NCBI GenBank assembly: GCA_027627225.1
Contig: CM051028.1
Span: 19,399,701 to 19,463,700, forward strand
Direction: 5' to 3'
Source of the DNA: Congeria kusceri
Taxonomy: Eukaryota > Mollusca > Bivalvia > Myida > Dreissenidae
Length of the DNA: 64,000 bases
A program made the translations under genes and the position numbers. Under the pieces are notes generated by a model, which was not told the DNA's origin, searched no databases, and worked only from the letters and a program-made list of their open reading frames with translations. Shown here piece by piece: positions 30,850-42,735 of this stretch (position 1 is the first letter of the stretch; each line of letters begins with the position of its first letter).

Positions 30850-33800
30850 GTAAGTAAATAACCGGAGTTTTAATAGAATTTAAACTGTGCATTTGTTGAC
30901 AATATGATACGTGTTTCATACAAGAAATGTGACTTGAACAGAGTTTATTTCACACTGGTTAGGAAAAACGACCGACCTCAATTTTAACGAAAGGGTTCTC
31001 TCTAACGTAACGCGCGACCTCCCGGTAAATATGGCCGATAATGTAAACATTTCGAACGTGTGTTTTCAATATTTGCATATTTATCCGCTTTTGCATTAAA
31101 TATTTTCAAACGACTGCCCTTACGGAACCGCCATATGTATCCACAATACGCGTAAATGATTTAAATTAGAAAATATATACAATTGTCGAAGTTTAGCCTG
31201 ATACAGTTTTACGTTTACATGAAAATGTGATCAAAACAAGTGAAAACTGACGTAATTTGCTCTCAGACACACGCTTTCTAACAGTCTATCACGTCAAATT
31301 ACTGAGTTTAGCGTTGTTATGTAATATCCTGACAAAATATTCTATTAATGTCGTATACGAACTTTAATTAGTAAGTTTTGAAATACAACGAGCGTGACTC
31401 CCGTTGATTATATAACGCATGGGCTCCAGAACAAGAATACAATGATAGCTTACTAAAAAATCGCAAAAAAGGACAAATGCTACTAGAACTGTTTTGACAA
31501 ACAATAACATTATTTAGAATATCAACAACAAACACCACCACCACCACCACCACCACCACCAACAACAACAACAAAAAGGACAACAACACCATTGAATCGC
31601 CTGAAAATAAAACTGAAATTGTGTAAAACACCAGTTCACCTGGGTTTGACTTCCTTAGCTGCTAACAAATTTTATACAAAAGTGGGCATGTTTTTTTCTT
31701 GTGATGCATTTTTACAAGCAAGGACTACAATTCTTCCAAAAAAGGAACCAGATTAAATTATAAGTGGCTCTATTAACGTCTGCAGTTGAAGACCAAAAAC
31801 TGACGTCTGCAGTTGAAGACCAAAAAGTCCCGGTCATAGGGTGATAATGGAAACAGACAGAGACTACGTTGTATTTTTGTCAACCACCACTCATACAGTG
31901 GGTGTAGTATCATTGTAAACAGATTAAATAAATCGTATTGCGTCATGTTTTGCACATTACTTCTCATTTCCATGACAGCGACGGGATGTTACTATGACGG
32001 TTGGGTGTCGTTTCAAGAGTCGTGCTACCTCTTTGCGGACCAAATAAATGTGGATTGGCCAGAAGCGACGGTACTTATATGGCGTTTTTCCCACTTTTTA
32101 ATTAAGGGTCACAATGCAGTAATTTACTTTTGTCTCGCATAAAAACAGTAGCGTTCCCAGGAGATGTTGTCTCCCTTATTGTACTGTATTTCTCGATGTT
32201 CCATTATTTCTACATTATGCCAACAGCCAAGTGAAAAGGTAAAAGCATTCTTAGGAATTTCAACGTTTTTTTTTCAGTTACACTAAGTAACGTTTTATAC
32301 AATATAAGCTATGGATTGTCATTACCATATCTACGTTATAGGCTAAATATTCCAAAACACTGAAACCACTTGCCGAGATCTAGTACTGGTTATAAGGGCC
32401 TAAATATTATTGGTGTCAATAATTGTTTCTAATTTCTTCTAATGTCTAGTCGTTCCAATCGGGACATGCTACAAATTCGGAGAAAATACTGAAGAAAAAA
32501 AAACTATAACATTTTTGCATTCTAAATGCGGTTGCTTGTCTTTCTTCATTTTACATTTTACAGTCATCAGGTGCATTGCAAAGTCATCAATGTGCTGAGA
32601 CACTATGCCGTGGTGTACTGTTGATAAGATTAGGTTATCTTCAAGAATGCCTGTTTTCAGCACTATTGTCATTCCCATGGTAATTCCTATGTGGTGACTA
32701 TAGAATCGGAGGAGGAATTCCATTTCCTAAGAGACCAGTGTCTTCGTCTGTTTAAAAACCCTTCAGGTATTGTGAAAGTGTCTTAAAATGTTTTCCGAGA
32801 AGTAATTAAATCAAATACGATTTTAGCTTGAATTGTTATTTTCAAAACGGTGTTATTATCCCCTCAATTGGTTACTTTACAAACTAATATGCACATTTTT
32901 GTAAATGTAAGGCAATGCTTTATTAAGATGTAATCATGAAAAATACGAGTACAGTGGAAGGAGAAAAAAATATGCTTACTCAGTTTGAAAGTGCTCTCGT
33001 ACTGCAAATGTTATTACTTTAAATATGTTTCATTAAAAACTGCTTTCGTCTTGGAAGAATATGCAACAATGACATAAAACATAGTTTCCTTTTAATAGAT
33101 CGCCACAACTTCTTCTTCCTGGGAGCGACTGACGATGAAGTAGAGGGTATTTGGAAGTGGTACTCGGACCATCGGCCTCTGACAGAGGGCTACACAAACT
33201 GGGCGCCTGGGCAACCGCAGAACCACCAGAGCTTTGAGAACGACTGCGCAGTATTGTGGGGTTCCTCGGGTTACCTCTGGGAGGATTACCACTGTGATAG
33301 CCGGTCACATGTCATCTGTGAGATGACGTGGGTTTGCTTTATAGAACTTTTAAGCTTTTGATATATAACGGTTTCAAAGTCACGTTCATTACATGCGATG
33401 GGAATGCCACATGCTATTACGGGCGTTCTCAGGCGTACATCCTGCTGCAAAAATCAAACATTTAAAACTGCCAAATACGTTTCGAAATTAAATTTCATTG
33501 AGATTCTTTTTTTTAATAAAAAACACAGTCTGCATTCGTGTAAACGTGAAAAGGATCAAACAATCAAAAACTATGCGAATTATATGTTGTCGTAACGTAT
33601 TTCATTCTATAAACGGAAATACGTTCCAATCATAGCCATATGCCCTCTAAAGTGCATCTTTATACCAGTCTAGAAACAAAACAAATCAGTAAGGGGGAGA
33701 TGTCCCACGATTTCTCTCCCATTAAAGAGTGCCTGTCACAGATTCAACCTCATGCACGCCATGCTATCTTAGGTGTTGCTCATCGGAATTGCACACAAAA

Positions 33801-34808
33801 AACAGTAAATGACACGTCTGTTTAAATTTTAATGGTTTCAAATCAAATCGCTGTAGAAACTGAATTCTTTTTCAACATGTTTAAATAGTTCCAATAGTTA
33901 ATAGTTCCATTCGAACATAAACAAACATAAGGAACCAATTACAAAACTTTTGTTACAACACAATCAAAATAACCTAATCGTCATATAAAACATGGCGAGT
34001 TTGATACAAAACAACAGATGTAATATCGTGTTGCTGTATGCAGCGATATTAGGCTATTTTTGACTATGGTAGTAAGACATATGAATATTTAACAAACCTT
34101 TACTACAGTACGTCTTCCTTAAAAAATCAGAACTATCCATCTTTATGGTAAATAAGTAAGTAACAAGCAACGGTACATTTGAGCAATTTCAAGTCTATAA
34201 TAAACCCAGAAACCATGTCATATTTTTTGCAAATTCTCCAGAAAACGTATAACGCCAGTATTTAGCATCTAAAGAGAAAACAACAACAAAAACAACAACA
34301 ACAACAACATCTTTGAATTTACACACAACATTTACAATTTTATACAGCGAAAACATCATTTTAGTTTCGTTTTAATTACTGGAACAAACGGAAATCTTAT
34401 TTTGCGTTTTAAATATGCCTGCATGGAATTGAAAACCACTAAAACGTAAACGTGTTTTATCATTAAATTCAAAGTAGTTTACTTAAATATACAATTCGAT
34501 ACGCGTGTTAGCAACTCTTTTTTAAAAGGTGATCGTTAGTTTGGAGGTCAGTTATCAGTTAAATGTTTTACACATTCAGCAGTATATTTATTTCAAGGAC
34601 AGGTTTGCTATATAAGTATATTTTTCATGTTTAGACTGTGTTACTTTTGCAAGCCTATTTTGCAGTAAACTAGAAAATACTATTATTATTGTACAATTTT
34701 ACCAATACCCATTTGTATATATTATGTACATCTATTTGATATGTCAATATATGTTTTACTTTTAGGATGGAACGTGCAGAAAAAGTGATTCATGTTGTTG
34801 GAAAGTGA
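30801..34808 (+). CDS. secreted C-type lectin domain protein, 5 exons
   Basis: Exons are 30801-30849, 31979-32070, 32661-32766, 33099-33327 and 34766-34808. All introns are GT..AG and phases agree, giving 172 codons plus TGA. Residues 1-16 form a signal peptide (MKWFLVLFCLFTTILF), and the rest is one long-form C-type lectin domain. The N-terminal loop has C20 and C32 (GWVSFQESCYLF). Helix 1 has DWPEATHYC (C50), and then VVTIESEEEFHFLRD. The FFLGA region is followed by the long loop NWAPGQPQN (117-124), NDC (C132), WEDYHC (W143-C148) and VICE (C156). Pairing C50-C156 and C132-C148 is expected from the family. C74 is extra. The ligand motif is QPQ where QPD or EPN is usual, and WED stands for WND, so calcium and sugar binding may be altered. 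Likely a secreted immune or particle-recognition lectin. An AATAAA lies at 34880. Confidence 0.85.
31531..31574. repeat. CAC/CAA microsatellite in intron 1
   Basis: About nine CAC triplets followed by AACAAC triplets. The long Leu/Val open frame on the minus strand is a by-product. Confidence 0.9.
31778..31828. repeat. short tandem duplication in intron 1
   Basis: ACGTCTGCAGTTGAAGACCA occurs twice, 25 bp apart. Confidence 0.8.
31979..32070 (+). CDS. lectin exon 2
   Basis: Codons 17-47: TGCYYDGWVSFQESCYLF then ADQINVDWPEAT. Acceptor CCATGACAG, donor ACG|GTACTT. Same length as in the pseudogene. Confidence 0.85.
32661..32766 (+). CDS. lectin exon 3
   Basis: Codons 48-82 plus one base, HYCHSHGNSYVVTIESEEEF onward to LRLFKNPS. 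Acceptor TGTTTTCAG and donor CAG|GTATTG are good. The unusual Cys74 (RDQCLR) is here. Confidence 0.82.
33099..33327 (+). CDS. lectin exon 4 (ligand-binding loop)
   Basis: Acceptor TTTAATAG; encodes RHNFFFLGATDDEVEGIWKW, the loop TNWAPGQPQNHQSF, ENDCAVLW, LWEDYHCDSRSHVICEM. Donor AC|GTGGGT is weaker than the GTGAGT of the pseudogene. If it is not used, the frame would read on to a TGA about 30 bases later, giving an alternative C-terminus. Confidence 0.83.
34766..34808 (+). CDS. lectin exon 5 (C-terminal tail)
   Basis: A good acceptor TTACTTTTAG in the correct phase gives the tail MERAEKVIHVVGK and TGA. The assignment rests on phase, acceptor strength and a nearby AATAAA (34880-34885), not on homology, so it is the least certain exon. 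Confidence 0.5.
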
Positions 34809-34889
34809 ACGTTTACCGTACCACGCCGACGCCTACAAAACGAATATCTTTATGTGCACCTGTGCACCTTTTCACTACTAATAAAAACT

Positions 34890-37800
34890 TACTGGCTAAA
34901 ATTAACGTTTGTTGAGCAATTTTAAACATATATAAATATGTATAAAATATAAATAATAATTGTGCAAAGGAAGCCGATCAGTTTATTAATTGTTCATATC
35001 TATAACTGGCAAAAAACCGCGGTTGTTTATTTAATCATATTTGACCAAATGTATTAGAAAACAAAGTATACGGCAAGAACAACAATGGCAATATACAGAA
35101 ATAAAAGTCTTATTCCTAAACATTTAGAATATATGATTTAATGAGTTATGGCAATATATAAAAATGAAAGTCTCCTTAAACATTTAGAATATATATTTTA
35201 ATGATTTATATTATTTAAAAGTAGCATTTCGGTTTACATTTGTTCAAACTGCAAAGCAAGTTGCACAAGAGGAAATACACACTGCCGTGTGGCTTGTGTC
35301 ATAACGTCGAGCAGCATATGGATGCCCTTTGGTAGACCCATGCATTGTTATTGTGAATGCACTTTCATAAACTGCATGAATTAAACCGTAATTTTCATTT
35401 TTAGACCAGAGATATTGAAATGTCATAACACTATCAACTTCTGCTGGAAGGCGACGGAAAATGACCCCTTCCATAGCAATCTTAGTTTACCCGCTGCCAC
35501 TGTCATCTGCAAGCCTTTCCCTATAGCAACCTGTCTGCCGCAGACGACAGTTTCAGTGATCAATATCTCTGGACGCTCTGGCGAATGCAAGCGTCAGTGA
35601 AAAATGAAGTGTTATGACAAACGCCAGTAAATAAATATTTTGTCATAGATTTTTAAATGAAGTTTTGCAACAGAAATCATTAAATGATTATATTTTAAAT
35701 GCAGTTGGAACAGTGATTTATTACAGTTCTCCATGCAGAACAAGGCTGGAAATGAATTCATAATTTAAATTTTCAATCTCGTCTTTAAGTAAATGGACTA
35801 AGGTTTTCTGGAATAAGGTACACCAACATGACCAGTAAAGGTAAGAATTAATTAATCAACAACTTAGCCATAATGCAAATTTTGCATGTAAAATACCTAT
35901 ATACTTATAAACATATATTTAGAACGAAAGGTTGATCATTAAACCGAGTGATTTTGAAGGTACGTAGACTCGTTCATGCCATTGGTATTATATATGTATT
36001 ATTCTTAACTAGATTCTTCACAATTCTCCCTCTTTGAATCTTTAAAATGACTTATAAAATATATACGATGATATATACCGTATGATATAGATTGGCTGCA
36101 TTTTGTGATTCGTAGCTTTTTAAAGAAGCGGCGATGACGTTCTCCGAGGCTAATGGTTTTGCAAAAAAGTAGGATCATACTATTTCGAGAAACATACGAA
36201 CATCCTTAATGGTGTTCTAAAATTATCTTCGCTGATGCTGATTTTCTATGCAAAACAATGTATTCATTTTTATTGCATCTGCAATGAGTTTACGGCTTAG
36301 CATTCAAACAGAGGTGATCGTTTTGCAGACACGAATTTACAAGCCTCTAAAACTTCCGGCTGATTGTCAAATTGCTAAGTTTATTTCAATATTACTTTTA
36401 AGACAACAACAACAACAATAATAATAATAATAATTATTTTCTGTACTAATCGTTTAACTAAAGTTGACTAAATATAACTTATTTAACGTCAACAACGTTG
36501 AAAACGTTTCTTGGCAGCGGGATATCACAAAAAAACCTATGCAGTTTAAGTTGCTTCGAAGGCTAAATATTATGAATGTTATGCTTTATTTGCGTAGCAA
36601 AGACCGTAACTTGCAGCTCATGGGTGGTACGGGTCAGCAATGTCTTAAAAGTCTTAAAAGCTTGGAATATAATGATTAAGATGACATTAATTACCAACTT
36701 AATTATACAACTTAGTACTCTTGTTTGCTTAAATGTATTGTTTGCACTTAATAAACGTTAAGATGTTATTGAAAGCAGATTAATTCCAATATTTTATTGC
36801 CATATTACGAAGTCCTATTTTTCTTGTTATTGTTCACGTGTTTACCGTCCCTTGTGGCTTGCAAGAAATAAACGCCAATTACGACCGACGTTTTACGTTC
36901 GTTTATATGCGAAGGACACGTATAGGAGTGGCTTCTTTCTGAATCATGACAATTAGTACAACCTCTGTGAATAAGTGTTTAATTCTTTTCCATTTACAGT
37001 TTTATTATGGGGTTATATAGCTGGGGCTTTTGCATGGTTTTATTTAGCGTTTAAGATCATGTAAAGATGATGTTGTGGCCTTGGGTCACGTGTCACGTGT
37101 CATCATGGATATGATTCAGATTCTATCAGACACATTCTTGTGGTATTAGTACTAGACATAAGAGACAAAGTTCCGCAAAAGGACAGAAAAGAATAGATAG
37201 TACTAAAACCGAATATAAGTTCTGATTGGCTTTGACAACATTTTGATGTTGCTGTAGTGCAATTATACCTATTTGAAATTGCTAGATATCTTTAAGACTT
37301 ATGTACAGTACAAACTGCCACAAAACTAACACAGTTACAACTGTGTTGTCAGTATACATTTCAAAAGTCTATCAAAATTCGTAGAATTTTAAGTGAATGG
37401 ATCTTTAAAAAATAATATGACAGAATTGTAAAACATATTGTGTCAAATAAATTAAATAAAGCTAAATATAAGACAGTGTTTTTCTCATGATCTGTAAGTG
37501 TCCACTGCACCTCTTATTTAGTCAACGTTGGCATGTTTCAGTGCTGCGCGTTTAAAACAAAGGACATTGGAATGAGATCGACTTTGCAATTACATCATGT
37601 AAGACAGCGACGAACGACGAGATTTAATGGCAGGCGAACACTCCTGTAATGCTTAATAATAGATATTTCCTTATATTAAAGTCTTGCGGCAAAGTCTAAT
37701 GAAACCTTACTTAAGCGTTCGATTTTGTGTGAGGTTCATACTTACTTGTTCTCATACAGTGCTGGTGTCGCTGGTTTTTTCTTCAAAAGCATTTGTAATA

Positions 37801-37960
37801 AGAGTGGAAACCCTGTCCTCACGTGGAAGCCATATAATTAATACAAGTTCAATTATCTTGGGTATTGAAATATGCTGAAGTTGAAGAATATGTTCAGTAG
37901 ATACACTTCTGTGCAAATGTTCATGGGTATAATAATGGTCGAATTACTATTTCTCGGACT
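34890..37960. other. intergenic, little recognisable
   Basis: AT-rich sequence. It holds two near-copies of CATTTAGAATATATRWTTTAATG (about 35123 and 35182), a GC-richer patch at 35240-35600, and an AAC/AAT microsatellite at about 36402-36436. The minus-strand frame of 76 codons starting at 35474 (MEGVIFRRLPAEVDS...) lacks a recognised domain and splice context, so I leave it uncalled. Confidence 0.45.
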
Positions 37961-38100
37961 GCTGCTTCTGCTGCTGCTGCTGCTCCTTCTACTACTATTA
38001 CTACTACTACTACTACTACTACTATTACTACTACTATTACTACTACTAAAAAAAGCACTACTACTATTATAGCAACAGCAACAACAACAACTTCTACTTT

Positions 38101-38135
<35 letters not shown>

Positions 38136-38196
38136 TTACTACTACTACTACTATACTACTATTTCAACTACAACTACGACCACCACCATCACTACA
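37960..38196. repeat. CTG/CTA compound microsatellite
   Basis: CTGCTG runs pass into long interrupted CTA/ATT/CAA runs. The poly-leucine open frame across it is an artefact. Confidence 0.95.
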
Positions 38197-38505
38197 TCTG
38201 CACTGTAGAAGCTACTTATTTTGTAGACATTTCTCTTACAGTTACCACTTCAAATGAGTTTATCAAACTTTGAATGACTGACATAAAGTATCTCAATGAA
38301 AGTTTTAATGACGCTCCCCAAAACCCGACACTCAGCTGTCTAACTAAACGTCTGACTTTGATAGACATAAGTTGTGCAATTCTGTTGATTTCGACCAATT
38401 TGAAATTCCATACGGTTTAACAAGCACAAATTGCTGGGTTTCACGACGGCGTGCCAATAAATTTCAGGAGCTGCTGAGCACCAATACTCCAGAAAATACA
38501 CAATT

Positions 38506-38644
38506 ATCGGGTTGTCCATAATAAATAATGGGTATGTATAACATCTATTCAAGACGTATCGGTCATGTTATTTGGCAACTAGCTGATTAATGCAAAATAT
38601 CGGGTTGTCCATAATAAATTCAACACATATCGGTCATTTTATTT
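38506..38644. repeat. 93-bp tandem target repeat, second copy interrupted
   Basis: Unit 1 (38506-38598) reads ATCGGGTTGTCCATAATAAA ... CGGTCATGTTATTTGGCAACTAGCTGATTAATGC (ellipsis marks a gap, shown in two parts). Unit 2 starts at 38599, is intact to CGGTCATTTTATTT near 38644, and resumes at about 44046 with TTGCAACTAGCTGATAAATG. The 5.4-kb gap is the retroelement. Confidence 0.8.
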
Positions 38645-38650
38645 TTAATT

Positions 38651-38840
38651 GCGCTCTCCACATTCCGAGTTCATTTGTGGGACAATAAACTATACAACAA
38701 GCAAACTGGATTGAAAAGGGCTGACGCAAAAGCGTCAACCGTCGTTTATTAAAACAGAAACAGAATTTGAAAAGCAATATATATAGAACCGTATGCAAAA
38801 TTGTCCCATAAAGTTGGACGAACCACAAAGTCCATAAAAT
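38651..38840 (-). repeat. split direct repeat B2
   Basis: Nearly identical to B1. Shared phrases include CACATTCCGAGTTCATTTGT, GGGCTGACGCAAAAGCGTCA and ATAAAGTTGGACGAACCAC. It includes a small GACGC..GCGTC hairpin. Confidence 0.85.
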
Positions 38841-39007
38841 ATATTAAGCAAGTTACAAAATGTCATATTATGCAACATGGTGGTAAGTTTGCAAAATAAA
38901 CAAAGTTTCTAGTAAACAAAAGCAATACATAATAAAAAGATAATACGTGTCAAATCATTTTAATGTACAGTAAAACGATGACGCAGGAAGAAGGGGAGGG
39001 ATGGTGG

Positions 39008-39208
39008 TTAAAGTTGAGCATGTGCGAAATGCAGCTGCTTTGTTCCGATCTTGTTAAAGAATGATTCAACTTCCGGTAATTTGGGGTTACAACGCGGTAA
39101 TTTAATATTGTCAATTATAGGTTACACACCAGTCACGATGTTAACCAATAAGAAGGAGCTCCAATATAAATTAATTTATAATTCCTATTTCTTATAAATT
39201 ATAGTTTT
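39008..39208 (-). repeat. split direct repeat A2
   Basis: Matches A1 over about 200 bp (GCAGCTGCTTTGTTCCGATC, TTACACACCAGTCACGAT, CTCCAATATAAATTAATTTA). Confidence 0.85.
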
Positions 39209-39214
39209 ATATTT

Positions 39215-39403
39215 GCGCTTTCCACATTCCGAGTTCATTTGTGGGACAATGAACTATACAACAAGCAAACTGGATTGAAAAGGGCTGACGCAAAAGCGTC
39301 AATCGTCGTTTATTAAAACAAAGAAAAAATTTGAAACGCAATATATATAGAACCGTATGCAAAATTGTCCCATAAAGTTGGACGAACCACGAAGTACATA
39401 AAA
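39215..39403 (-). repeat. split direct repeat B1
   Basis: Nearly identical to B2 and directly abutting A2, as expected for the B1-A2-B2 arrangement. Confidence 0.85.
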
Positions 39404-39429
39404 CCGTCCAACCAAGGAAAGGGAGAGCG

Positions 39430-40450
39430 CAAACCATTAAAGAAAAGTGTTATGGGTCTTAGTTAAAATCCTGGATCGGGAGATGTAAAATGTAGGTAAA
39501 TATATACATATTTACAAGCATGTTGTAGTAATACTTGCAGTAAGTATAGTGATTATTATTATATACAAGAATATAAAAAAAAACAGCAATACAACAATGT
39601 TTAAAATCCTTAAATATATGCAAAAAGCAGACAAGAGTGACTAGATACGAATTCATGACATTGAGCAGCCTGTAAGTAGATGATGGATGACTAGCTTGAA
39701 GGTAAACGTTCAGAGTATAAACTATAAGGCACCAGATCATAACAAAACTTAACAATCTACAAAATAAGATGACAGAACGAAACATATTCGATATTGAGAT
39801 CATACGTAATAGCTGTTATTGAAGTAAAAGCATGGTCCTTAGAAACAAGAGTTAACAAATTTGAATGAAACACGAGATGAGATCATATGTGGACCGACTG
39901 AACAATTTTAAGGATGAATTATTTACAAAACATTTAGTAAGTACTACGCGGTGTGAAAGTAAATTATTGGACATATAAAATTAGCCCATCGGTAATGTTT
40001 GTAATTGCACGAGTTTTGCGTTTGTAAATCCCAAAGTCAAAATGAATGAACTACAAATACACGAGAAGTATTAGTAAAATAAGGTCATGAAATATGAACA
40101 ATTATGTGCACAATGACATATAACGAAAACTATTGAAAGAAAATTACATAACTGATTATAATGTAGTGTAAGATTCAAAACATACACGTAATAACATGAT
40201 TCTGCCTGATTAAGCATTGTATAACCCGCTGATGTGGCAAGACAAAGACATGACCATAATGTAATTACCATAACCAGTAATTCAAATACATGATATATAC
40301 AAAAATATTTACAAAGTAGCAATGTGCAACATCTTACTTAAACCTAATAATCAGAATAAAACAGAATATAAAGGCAAATACAAAACCATAACCTTGTAAC
40401 AGTGGTGATGACTGGAAGGCACACAATCAACACCTTCAACAGTAAACTAC
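39430..40450. other. retroelement 3' region, no gene seen
   Basis: Between the recombinase and B1 on the minus strand. Open frames are AT-rich and without recognised domains. Confidence 0.45.
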
Positions 40451-40469
40451 AGATGTGTGGTATACCTAT

Positions 40470-41389
40470 GTTGTTACATGAGTGATGGGGCTATATGAGT
40501 CAGCCGTATGTAACGCCTGAACGCTATATTTATTGTTCAGTTGTTTTTTTCAGAAAGAACAGCTTGCGTGCAGGCCCCAATTCGCAAACTATGAAAGGTG
40601 TGCTGTTTGTTAGACAGGTTTGAAAATTGCAGAATTATATTAAATATGGGTCTAAAAGATCCAAGAGTGATTGGAGAGTTGTTAGATAGAGTAAATAATG
40701 GTCCTGCATGACTGCCTCTGAACTTCAAATATTTGTGCAATGTACGAACCGGACAGGCGGCGTGTGAAGGCAAAATGATGATAGTCACTGGCTTACGGGT
40801 TTTGTTGGTCTTATGCTTATGAAGCCGAATAAGGACTGATTTTTTCTTTGCTTCAACGTGGTTGAACTGAACCACGTCACGACCCATACCCAGTTTGGCT
40901 GGAAGGAGCTCTCACATTCGAAAAAATCCATGAAATGCTATCAGGATTACTGCCTGGCACATGAGTTGTATGTAGGGGTTGTGTGGCAACACTAAGGTAG
41001 TGGCGAAAATGAGGCGAGTGATGTCTTCCAGCAGTATTGGTTTCCGGCAGTCATGTTTACTGTTTGACTTGTGCGCTCCAAGTACTAAGTGGCGCACTAA
41101 GAATGAGTTACAAGGGTCTGGCAAGTTAACTAAAAGATGCCGGTACGAGATTGCGGACAGATGACTGCTGACTGCTGATGGTTGAAGGTGAGTAGCCCTG
41201 CATTTGGGCAACAAAATGAGGCCACTGTTTCATGGCTGGCAGGCAGAAAACTGCGGAACAGAAAAGAAAGGTCTCCGTATGGATGGTACCCCAAGGGATG
41301 GATGGGCAGGCAGTCCGAAGACGGCGGAATTTCTCGTCATATGACAGCCAGTTTCTGGTAGTGTTGGAGAGATTTTGGACAATGGACAT
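40470..41389 (-). pseudogene. tyrosine recombinase of the retroelement
   Basis: On the minus strand the core-binding part reads FVAQMQGYSPSTIS then HLSAISYRHLLVNLPDP and FLVRHLVLGAHK. The catalytic part begins ILIAFHGFFRM (first catalytic Arg), then a TGA where the family has Gly in R-x-G-E-L. It continues LGMGRDVVQFNHV, PVTIIILPSH, RTLHKYLKFRG, HSLRIGACTQA (the H-x-x-R box) and, past a stop, AFRRYIRL with the tyrosine. A small duplication (CAGCAGTCAGCAGT, about 41163-41176) causes a frameshift. It is therefore dead, but all signature residues can be placed. It would integrate circular element DNA in the nucleus. Confidence 0.82.
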
Positions 41390-41943
41390 ATATCGAAACA
41401 GTTGTGGAGCCTGAGTGGGGTATTTCGTTGTGTAGATGTCTGCATATATTTGAAATGCAGAATTCCATTGATGGATGTTGTGAATTTGCCTTCTTGACGC
41501 CTTGAAGTTATTGTAGAATTTTGAGTTTTCTGTATGGTTGTTTTTTCTTTTGTGTGTTCCTTATATATATGGAAAGGAAAGTCTACAAATTCGCCATTTG
41601 CGATTTTAGAAATTGTGTTAGCCTCCAGAGGTGAATGTACTGTTGAGAACCCAAGGTTTACGGGATCCTGATATTTATACCGGTAGTTTGAGCATTCTGT
41701 GTCAGAAGAAAGAGACATAATGTCATTACTGGCAGCATCAGATGAAACAGAAGACTGAGCCGTACCGTCTGTCTTGTTAGCACTGATTAGTGTCTGAATC
41801 TCCTTCAGGACTTCCCTGTCCTGGGAGGTGGCCTGTGCAAGCAGGTCGGCATGGCGACTTTGTTTTGATGGTGGCTCTTCAGTGGTGTTCCTGGTTGCTC
41901 TCCGCTTCCCACTGGTTGCTGTCCGTGGATCTGCCTTCGGCAT
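41350..41943 (-). pseudogene. gag-like region of the retroelement
   Basis: The ATG at 41943 opens a basic N-terminus (MPKADPRTATSGKRRATRN), a heptad-like SRHADLLAQATSQDREVLKE and a conserved-looking NTISKIANGEFVDFPFHI. The continuation WLSYDEKFRRLRTACPSIPW lies in another frame, so there is a frameshift near 41440. This gag-like pattern (short WR/WLxYDExFRxLR motif) I know from DIRS/Ngaro-type elements. Here it runs straight into the recombinase, without the usual polymerase. Confidence 0.6.
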
Positions 41944-42118
41944 CGTACTAAAACGACAAGTATAATTTTAACGAAAGTTAAGAATTAATAATTAAAGTCA
42001 CCACTTGCAATCAAAGAACAACTAATGTAAATGAACCGTAATGGGTAGGAAAGCCATGCCTTAGATAATCCTAGGCAAGCAGCAGACACGTAGTGAATAT
42101 CATATGTATAATATAAAG

Positions 42119-42460
42119 TGGGGTACACAACCAATACCCGCTTAAAATGTAATGGCTACACATCCAATACCCAGGGTGAAATAAACGCAATAAACATCAT
42201 GCGTAATGTATACTGAAGGGTACACAACCAATACCCGAATTAAATGTGATGGGTACACAACTAATACCCGACTAAAATGTGATGGGTACACAACCAATAC
42301 ACCCAAAAATATAATGGGTACACAACCAATACCCGAGTAATAAAATGTTATGGGTACACAACCGATACCCGAATAAAATGTAATGGGTACACAACCAATA
42401 CCCAAATAAAATGTAATGGGTACACAACCGATACCCGAAAAGTGTAGTGGGTTAATAAAC
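42119..42460 (-). repeat. ~30-bp minisatellite inside the retroelement
   Basis: Eight to nine units of ATGGGTACACAACCAATACC with AAATGTA linkers. It lies between the gag-like and SGNH-like regions. The 106-codon open frame over it is spurious. Confidence 0.9.
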
Positions 42461-42735
42461 AAACCCGAGTAATAATGTACAAAGACAGTACATGGTAATA
42501 AAACCCATAATTCTCAAAATATACTGAAAGGAGAATTTAATGTTGATAGTTTATACACCCCTGCAGTATGGCAGGTAAAATACTAGCAATGTAAGATGGC
42601 ATTGACATTACATGCCGTTGTTGTTGAACCACAGGCACACACTGCAAAAGCTGGCAGTATCAGAATTGCAAGTAGAGGGCAATTTTTTGGTTAAATTTAC
42701 ACTGTCAGTCCACTCCGGAAAATGGATCAAGCAAG

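Noticed and set aside
35244..35600. Overlapping 76- and 61-codon frames as an exon
   Set aside because: No recognised domain, no clear splice sites and both strands open; left uncalled despite the slightly higher GC content.
37872..38072. Poly-leucine protein
   Set aside because: CTG/CTA microsatellite.
38651..39403. B1/B2 as the LTRs of a small LTR retrotransposon
   Set aside because: The intervening DNA has no LTR-element coding sequence and contains A2. The A1/A2 pair and the recombinase explain all four repeats as split direct repeats.
42142..42462. 106-codon repetitive frame (GIGCVPITFY repeats)
   Set aside because: Translation of a 30-bp minisatellite inside the retroelement.
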